Made by a program: the position numbers and the translations under genes
Notes under the pieces: generated by a model
What the model was told of the DNA's origin: nothing
The model's input: only the letters and a program-made list of their open reading frames with translations
The model's database searches: none
Assembly (NCBI RefSeq): GCF_009725235.1
Contig: NZ_WJFC01000114.1
Span: 1-41,326, forward strand
Length of the DNA stretch: 41,326 bases
Reading direction: 5' to 3'
Source of the DNA: Scytonema sp. UIC 10036
Lineage (GTDB): Bacteria; Cyanobacteriota; Cyanobacteriia; Cyanobacteriales; Nostocaceae
Shown: in pieces, positions 36,657 through 41,326 of the stretch
Numbering within the stretch: position 1 is the first letter of the stretch
Layout: each line of letters opens with the position of its first letter

Positions 36657-36746
36657 TTAGCTTACTGGCGATACATGGGAACTCCTGGAAACCTACCAAC
36701 AGCTACAGGCGCACCTCAAGAAGTCCTCTTAGGAGAAAAGTGGTAG
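36657..36746 (+). pseudogene. anmK: Remnant of anmK 3' end
   Basis: The stretch encodes [20 protein letters not shown] onward to LLGEKW and a stop. Over the first 27 codons it matches 743-823 of the window at 75 of 81 bases, with 26 of 27 residues identical. Five of the six changes are silent, and the last two residues differ (VF against KW). It has no start, so it is a 3' fragment of an anmK allele. It lies just right of the CIS ATPase, while the intact anmK 3' end lies just left of the CIS locus. Confidence 0.88.
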
Positions 36747-36819
36747 ACAGAAGTTTTCCTATCTTGCTTGGAAAATCTCTATTACAATGTTAATATTATT
36801 TGTTACCATAATTATTTTT

Positions 36820-37386
36820 ATGAGTCAGGTAACTTCCGAACAAATTCGTTGGACGATTGCCGATCTAGATCTCTTACCTGATGATGGCACTCGATATGAA
36901 ATCGTTGATGGTGAGCTATTCATGACTAGAGCGCCCCGATGGAGCCATCAAAAAGTGGCTGTTAAGATTTGTGCAGCATTGAACAGTTGGTCTGACGAAA
37001 CAGAGTTGGGGGAAGCTACAACTACGCCCGGAATTATATTTTCAGAAGCTAATAACGTTATTCCAGATGTTGTTTGGGCAAGTTATGCTCGACTAGCAAT
37101 ATTGCTTGATGATTCAGAACATTTAACAGGCGCACCAGAGTTGATTGTAGAAGTTCTCTCTCCTGGAGCAGACAATGAACGGCGCGATCGAGAGGTTAAA
37201 CTAAAACTTTATACCTTACAGGGAGTACAAGAATATTGGATTGTCGATCTCCGCTTACAGCAAGTTCAAGTTTACCGAAGACAAAACGCAACCTTAAAAC
37301 TTGTGGCAACATTATTCAATACTGATGAGATAACTTCACCTTTACTACCGGGCTTTAGTTGTTCTATTGCATCCTTTTTTTGTTAG
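36820..37386 (+). CDS. Uma2 family (DUF820) nuclease-like protein
   Basis: This 188-residue protein belongs to the Uma2/DUF820 family, abundant in cyanobacteria, with a PD-(D/E)XK-type fold. Visible landmarks are YEIVDGELFMTRAPRWSHQK, the acidic IPDVVWAS, ELIVEVLSPGADNERRDREV and the KLKLYTLQGVQEYWIVD stretch carrying the candidate catalytic Lys. Its biological role is unsettled. I start it at the ATG at 36820; the ATG at 36787 adds an 11-residue hydrophobic stretch not typical of the family. Confidence 0.88.
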   Translation: MSQVTSEQIRWTIADLDLLPDDGTRYEIVDGELFMTRAPRWSHQKVAVKICAALNSWSDETELGEATTTPGIIFSEANNVIPDVVWASYARLAILLDDSEHLTGAPELIVEVLSPGADNERRDREVKLKLYTLQGVQEYWIVDLRLQQVQVYRRQNATLKLVATLFNTDEITSPLLPGFSCSIASFFC

Positions 37387-37448
37387 CTAAATCCTTCGTC
37401 AGCACCCCGCACTAAAGTAACATTGAGAGTAAAATCGACAAGGAACTC

Positions 37449-37617
37449 GTGAAACAACTTAAGATAATTATCGAAAAAAATTCAGATGGATATGTTGCTG
37501 ACCCAATTGGTTTAGTGGGAGCGCTTGTTGGACAAGGATACTCCTTCAATGGAAGTGTTCATTGCTGAAGCAGGAATTGCGATCTCATGCCAAAGTTTCC
37601 GGTTGATGCTCCAATAA
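37449..37617 (+). pseudogene. hicB: Decayed hicB antitoxin
   Basis: From a GTG at 37449 the frame encodes VKQLKIIIEKNSDGYVADPI and LVGALVGQG, the HicB N-terminal signature, then hits a stop near 37566. Another frame continues with MEVFIAEAGIAI, the usual HicB C-terminal end. About 25 middle residues are missing, so the gene has an internal deletion plus frameshift and is not functional. Confidence 0.7.
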
Positions 37618-37700
37618 AGTCGGGTTGTTAAAGCATTTGAATCACTTGGAAACCAAGCTGTTCGCGATCGCGAGCAGCTATCTGTACTCAGGTTAGTATT
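37587..37700 (+). pseudogene. hicA: Decayed hicA toxin
   Basis: An ATG at 37587 overlapping the hicB end encodes MPKFPVDAP, the classic HicA start, then shifts frame to VVKAFESLGNQAVRDRE, equivalent to the HicA segment before its active-site His, and loses similarity after that. No HicA His motif remains, so the toxin is dead. Nothing else is recognisable from 37700 to 37847. Confidence 0.65.
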
Positions 37701-37847
37701 TCCAGAGTTCCTGAAAGCCTATAATCAAACCCAAATCATGGCAAAGCGTCGAACAATAAGAATAGCTATACTGTACTTAATCTGCCAAACATCCTATGTT
37801 TCAAGACTAGTCTAGGCGGTGCTCGAGCAAAGCAAGGAACGTACAAG

Positions 37848-38297
37848 GTGCCACACACTTTTTTATTAGAACCGGGGCGCTGGATTCTACAAGGAACCTG
37901 GCTGGAACGTAATGGTATGCCAATCAGCGTCAAAGGTTTGACCTTGGTGGTTTGGAATCGAGATAATTGGTTCACAATGGCGACAAAGTTGATGTTTCCC
38001 GGTACCGAACACTCAGAAATTGCCTTACAGTATAAGGGTCGTTTGGATCGCGGCGAACGGCAGTATAATTTTTTACTTCAACATAATTTGTTAGGACAGG
38101 TAGAAGGGGAAGGCTGGATTGGGTTAGAAACAATTGTCCAAAGGTATTGGGTGTTAAGCGATCGCCAGCGTCGCAGTGGCTTTGAAACCTTACATCGAGT
38201 ATCTGATAATACTTACTATTTAACAAGTGGTGTATTAGCTGGTCATTTTTTAACCAGTACAATGGAAGCGAGCCTAGAGAGACAAAGTCCTGGATAG
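37848..38297 (+). CDS. Conserved cyanobacterial-type hypothetical protein
   Basis: The 149-residue protein starts at GTG 37848, with AAGGAAC about ten bases ahead. It looks like a compact beta-barrel (FLLEPGRWILQGTWLERNG, GLTLVVWNRDNWFTM, GWIGLETIVQRYWVLSD, TYYLTSGVLAGHFLTSTM). The pattern of amphipathic strands with aromatic residues suggests a calycin- or lipocalin-like fold of the kind common in cyanobacteria, but I cannot assign a family. No signal peptide is visible. It is probably unconnected with the CIS. Confidence 0.7.
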   Translation: MPHTFLLEPGRWILQGTWLERNGMPISVKGLTLVVWNRDNWFTMATKLMFPGTEHSEIALQYKGRLDRGERQYNFLLQHNLLGQVEGEGWIGLETIVQRYWVLSDRQRRSGFETLHRVSDNTYYLTSGVLAGHFLTSTMEASLERQSPG

Positions 38298-38367
38298 TGG
38301 ATAGTGGTTAGTAGTTAGTGGTTAGTGGTGCTACTAACAACCAACAACTAACAACCAACAACTAACA
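38291..38367. repeat. Two opposed heptamer arrays
   Basis: TGGATAG/TGGTTAG units (38291-38332) overlap the stop of the preceding gene and are followed directly by ACTAACA/ACCAACA units (38333-38367), their approximate reverse complement. The pair can fold into an imperfect hairpin. Confidence 0.85.
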
Positions 38368-38566
38368 ATGTTATTTAAAAGGTAAAAACTGGGAAATATA
38401 AATAGTAACTCAAAATAATAACTGACAGTACTGGGTGCTACAGAAAGACTGGGCGTATCGCTCGGTCTCATTGCCTTACTCTAGGTAAATACTCCTCTCG
38501 AATTTCTGGAGGCGTGTATAAAGCATAAATTTCCCAAAATTATTTGATATTGGAGTCGAATTTTTT

Positions 38567-40141
38567 ATGTCAGACCCCAACACTGGTCGCTTACTCAGCA
38601 AACGCTACGAGCTTCAAGACATCATCGGTACTGGAGCAATGGGTAGAGTTTATCGTGCTAAGGACATTTTGTTGGGTGGTGTCCCTGTTGCTGTTAAATT
38701 TCTTGCCCTATCAATTCAAAACCAAAAAATGCGGGTACTGGAACGCTTTGAAAGAGAAGCAAAAACCTGTGCTCTACTAGGTCAAAAAAGTATTCACATT
38801 GTCCGAGTTATGGACTATGGCGTAGACGAGAGCGGCACTCCGTTCTATGTTATGGAATACTTACAAGGAACAAACCTCAGTCACACCATCCGCAAGCAAC
38901 AGTTGTCTTTACCAAGATTTCTCAGTATTGTACGTCAGATTTGCTTGGGTTTACACTGCGCCCACAGTGGTATCCCGATTGACGGCAAAATTTGTCCGAT
39001 TATTCACCGTGATATCAAGCCAAGCAATATGCTAGTTATCCAAGATGCTAGTTTTGGCGAACTTGTAAAAGTGTTGGATTTTGGTATTGCCAAACTCCTC
39101 ATGTCTGATGCTAATTATACTAATTATTACTTAGGGACTCTGGCTTATTCTTCACCCGAACAAATGGATGGTAAGGAATTAGACAACCGTGCTGATATCT
39201 ATAGTTTGGGAGTGATGATGTATGAAATGCTAGCTGGTAAATTGCCGTTTGTCGCTGTCAGCCACTCCTTTGGCGCTTGGTATAAACTACACCATCAACA
39301 AATCCCGCGTCCTCTCTTGGAGGTTGCTCCTACGCGACAAGTACCAACTGAAGTGGAAAATTTGGTCTTAAGTTGTTTGGCTAAATCACCAAGTTCGCGT
39401 CCTCAAAATATCGATGAAATTCTAAAAGTTTTAGTCTCATTAGAACAAAGCTACGGTACTCGTAAAGTCATACCACAACCAGAAAGTGATGTCATTTCTA
39501 ATACACCTCCTGCTAATGGCTCCATAGTAAAAACAGGCTCAGAGCAAAGGACTCCAATCCTTCTGCCCTCTATGCTAACTGATGAAATTGCACAACAAGC
39601 TTCATGGCCTGCTAATAAACCTATTGCTGATATTGTTTTTCCAAAGCTGATCCGGAGTCCTGAAGGAGAAGTTATTCCTGCTTTATGGGTGATGCTACCA
39701 CAACAAGAAATTTTGAAGCGCTTGGTTTGTACGCGTTACAATCAGTTTCTTTTTATCACGGCTCCTCACCCCATGTTGCTGTGGATTACCCTGATATACA
39801 ATCGCAAGCAAGGACCTAAGTGGTTGCCGTACTACTTAGACCTAAAAACGACTTTTGGGCAAGAAGTGACTCACTTACTTGGGCAAACAGGTTCATATCG
39901 CTTGTTATTTTTCTCTCGAGAAGCACCCAACCGCTGTGCTCACGTACTACTTTCTAGCATTGCATCTGCTCAGCGCCATCGGTTGCAAGATTGGGTCAAG
40001 ATTAGCGAAACATTAATATCTACTGCCGACCCGCAAGTCAGTAAAAGTTTGCTAAAAGTTGAGTACGAAAAGATAAAATCCCAAATTCTAGCAAAAATAC
40101 AAGCGATCGATACAGATTCACCGTTTGACCTTTCCGGTTGA
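38567..40141 (+). CDS. Serine/threonine protein kinase
   Basis: This 524-residue Hanks-type kinase has a complete catalytic domain (about residues 14-290): glycine loop GTGAMG (21-26), Lys44 in VAVKF, Glu64, HRDIKPSN (147-154), DFG (171-173) and SPEQ (196-199). The C-terminal region (about 330-524) is soluble, with VMLPQQEILKRLVCTRYNQF as its clearest stretch. It has no membrane segment, PASTA or TPR repeats, so the partner domain is unknown. GGAG lies 11 bases before the ATG. Cyanobacteria carry many such kinases; a link to the CIS is not shown. Confidence 0.93.
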   Translation: MSDPNTGRLLSKRYELQDIIGTGAMGRVYRAKDILLGGVPVAVKFLALSIQNQKMRVLERFEREAKTCALLGQKSIHIVRVMDYGVDESGTPFYVMEYLQGTNLSHTIRKQQLSLPRFLSIVRQICLGLHCAHSGIPIDGKICPIIHRDIKPSNMLVIQDASFGELVKVLDFGIAKLLMSDANYTNYYLGTLAYSSPEQMDGKELDNRADIYSLGVMMYEMLAGKLPFVAVSHSFGAWYKLHHQQIPRPLLEVAPTRQVPTEVENLVLSCLAKSPSSRPQNIDEILKVLVSLEQSYGTRKVIPQPESDVISNTPPANGSIVKTGSEQRTPILLPSMLTDEIAQQASWPANKPIADIVFPKLIRSPEGEVIPALWVMLPQQEILKRLVCTRYNQFLFITAPHPMLLWITLIYNRKQGPKWLPYYLDLKTTFGQEVTHLLGQTGSYRLLFFSREAPNRCAHVLLSSIASAQRHRLQDWVKISETLISTADPQVSKSLLKVEYEKIKSQILAKIQAIDTDSPFDLSG

Positions 40142-40589
40142 GAGAAATATACTTAATTATTCATATAAGTTCTACAGCAATCTTGATAGTTTATATTACA
40201 AATTGTTAATAACCTCTATACAAGGTGCTGTAGAAAGTTATAAGAAATATAAATAGATAAGTTACCGGGTGTAAAACTTGGGTAGACTAGAGGCTGTGCG
40301 AACAGTTCTGGATGCTTAGTGTGCCGCTTGGGAAAAAGCAATGGCATATAAATTTGTCGCCCTAGCCTCTCATACTGAAATCTAGTAGACGCTCTGCACA
40401 GCTATTAACTCCATAAGAAGATACGACTGCTTTGATTGGAAGCAGGCAAGTATTTTTTTGGGCAAATGACCCGTTATAAAAGCTCTTGTAGTTTGGGTTT
40501 TTTTCAGAGTTGACGCCCCTGCATCCCCAGCTCCTTTCCTCCTTGGAACAGAGCAAGAGAAAGAGGTCGCCCACTGCGACATCACAAAT
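40142..40589. other. 448-bp gap between kinase and nblA (convergent)
   Basis: I see no credible gene or clear terminator in this gap. It is AT-rich near the kinase and mixed near nblA. T-runs occur at 40455-40461 and 40498-40504, but no convincing stem precedes them. Confidence 0.4.
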
Positions 40590-40787
40590 CTATGCCCAAG
40601 TGGAACCAGAATCTAGTCCCCATTGGTGCTTGAGAAGCTCTTTGTAAGTGGCTTCACGGACTACCATTTGCTCGTAGAGCTTGACCAAAAAATCTTTTGC
40701 TTGGTCGTGGCTCATGTTTTGAACTTGACTGGCAAAAGAATGAATGCTGAATTGTTGTTCTAAGGTCAATTCGATTGGTTGGTTCAT
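40590..40787 (-). CDS. nblA: NblA phycobilisome degradation protein
   Basis: This 65-residue protein matches NblA: MNQPIELTLEQQFSIHSFAS, VQNMSHDQAKDFLVKLYEQM, and VREATYKELLKHQWGLD. NblA binds phycobiliproteins and recruits Clp protease, which dismantles phycobilisomes in nitrogen or sulfur starvation; this bleaches the cells. Length is typical. The AGGAG ribosome-binding sequence lies about seven bases ahead of the ATG. A leader hairpin (40821-40858) and an NtcA-type site (40959-40972) lie upstream. Confidence 0.95.
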   Translation of the reverse strand: MNQPIELTLEQQFSIHSFASQVQNMSHDQAKDFLVKLYEQMVVREATYKELLKHQWGLDSGSTWA

Positions 40788-40820
40788 AAGTTATCTCCTA
40801 AGAGGTTAAGTAAATTTGAC

Positions 40821-40858
40821 AGAGTCAAAAAAACCAGAGGTATGCTGGTATTGACTCT
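40821..40858 (-). promoter_or_regulatory. nblA leader hairpin (possible attenuator)
   Basis: Read in the nblA direction, AGAGTCAA (40858-40851) pairs with TTGACTCT (40828-40821), and inside it ACCAG pairs with CTGGT around a 7-base loop. A T7 run follows the inner stem. This could be an attenuating terminator or a stabilising structure in the leader, ending about 34 bases before the start codon. Confidence 0.45.
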
Positions 40859-40958
40859 AAGTTGGCATACAATTGTTCTTCTTACATATTACGAAAGATA
40901 ACAACTGTTTGACGAATTGCCCACATCCTAATGGATAATTTTTCAGTTTGGGCATCCT

Positions 40959-40972
40959 GTAGCTCATTCTAC
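40959..40972 (-). promoter_or_regulatory. Putative NtcA-binding site for nblA
   Basis: GTA-N8-TAC (GTAGCTCATTCTAC) fits the nitrogen regulator NtcA consensus. It lies about 170 bases upstream of nblA. A weak -10-like TATCCA follows 21 bases downstream in the nblA direction, near the usual spacing for NtcA-activated promoters. Confidence 0.4.
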
Positions 40973-41207
40973 TGATATACACCTCAAGTCCGCTAAAGTG
41001 GATTTCGGGTAGTTGAAATCAGGAGAGACAAAAACCAACACACATAAAGTCCTGTGGCAAAAGACTCGAATGCTGAATTTTGTCTTCCTTTGTGTATGTA
41101 AATCTCTTGCTGGTGACAAGAGGAGAGATGCGAGAGGTAGTAAATCAGAATTATATGCGCCATACCTTATTAGGTGCAAGATGTCAATTACACTGAAACA
41201 TCTTCAA

Positions 41208-41241
41208 TTAAGCCTCCGAGTCGCTAGCTACGGAGGCTTAA
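41208..41241. repeat. Perfect 11-bp hairpin of unknown role
   Basis: TTAAGCCTCCG (41208-41218) pairs perfectly with CGGAGGCTTAA (41231-41241) around a 12-base loop. It has the stem of an intrinsic terminator but no T-run on either strand. The rest of 40973-41293 holds no recognisable gene. Confidence 0.6.
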
Positions 41242-41293
41242 AAATATATGTATCAAGTTGTTAACCAGAAAAATGCTCAAGCTGAACATAATT

Positions 41294-41326
41294 AGGGGGT
41301 AGGGGGTAGAGGTTAGGGGTTAGGAG
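41294..41326. repeat. Heptameric STRR at right edge
   Basis: AGGGGGT units (two perfect, then AGAGGTT and AGGGGTT) run off the window. The unit is the reverse complement of the one at the left edge. Confidence 0.85.

Noticed and set aside
40964..41264. Overlapping small frames on both strands near the right end
   Set aside because: No ribosome-binding site, no recognisable family, and they cover the hairpin at 41208-41241.

Overview
The window comes from a cyanobacterium, most likely filamentous. The HIP1 palindrome GCGATCGC recurs throughout, heptameric short tandem repeats (STRRs) fill many gaps, an nblA (phycobilisome degradation) gene lies near the right end, and most proteins look cyanobacterial. 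About 35 kb of the 41 kb is one gene cluster for a contractile injection system (CIS), a phage-tail-like contractile needle of the extracellular (eCIS) lineage. It carries several membrane-anchored components of the kind expected for the thylakoid-anchored CIS described in Anabaena.

Layout. 1-832: 3' part of anmK. 1389-8525: first structural block, with tail terminator/cap (DUF4255), a probable accessory cap protein, sheath, two tube proteins, a DUF5908 peptide, a LysM baseplate hub protein and a VgrG-like spike. 8968-13522: PAAR tip, gp25-like wedge and gp47/J-like baseplate protein. 13673-23046: a small fibre-like protein with a C-terminal membrane segment, a very large Cis12-type baseplate protein with inserted repeats, and a 1518-residue protein ending in three Ig-like repeats and a membrane segment. 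23276-25667: an accessory cassette without HIP1 sites (DUF2431 methyltransferase-like protein, helical unknown, radical SAM enzyme). 25677-27428: CIS tape-measure protein. 27512-32891, minus strand: a 1423-residue DUF4157 (eCIS-associated) cargo candidate and a WG-repeat protein just downstream. 33141-34978: a truncated cargo N-terminus, a small DUF4157 protein and two membrane proteins. 35303-36643: the AAA+ ATPase typical of eCIS.

The right flank holds a duplicated 3' end of anmK (36657-36746), a Uma2 nuclease-like gene, a decayed hicBA toxin-antitoxin pair, a conserved unknown, a Ser/Thr kinase and nblA. The two anmK 3' ends bracket the whole CIS locus, which suggests that it arrived or moved as one unit.

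How the parts would work: the tape measure and tube proteins set the inner tube, the sheath polymerises around it, the DUF4255 protein caps the distal end, and the hub, spike, PAAR and wedge proteins form the baseplate. The two structural proteins ending in membrane segments would fix the baseplate end in a membrane. DUF4157 proteins would be cargo or associated factors, and the ATPase probably acts in assembly or recycling. The least explained parts are the unrecognised C-terminal domain of the 1423-residue protein with its WG neighbour, the accessory cassette at 23.3-25.7 kb, and the shared N-terminal PFF motifs of the DUF4157 group.
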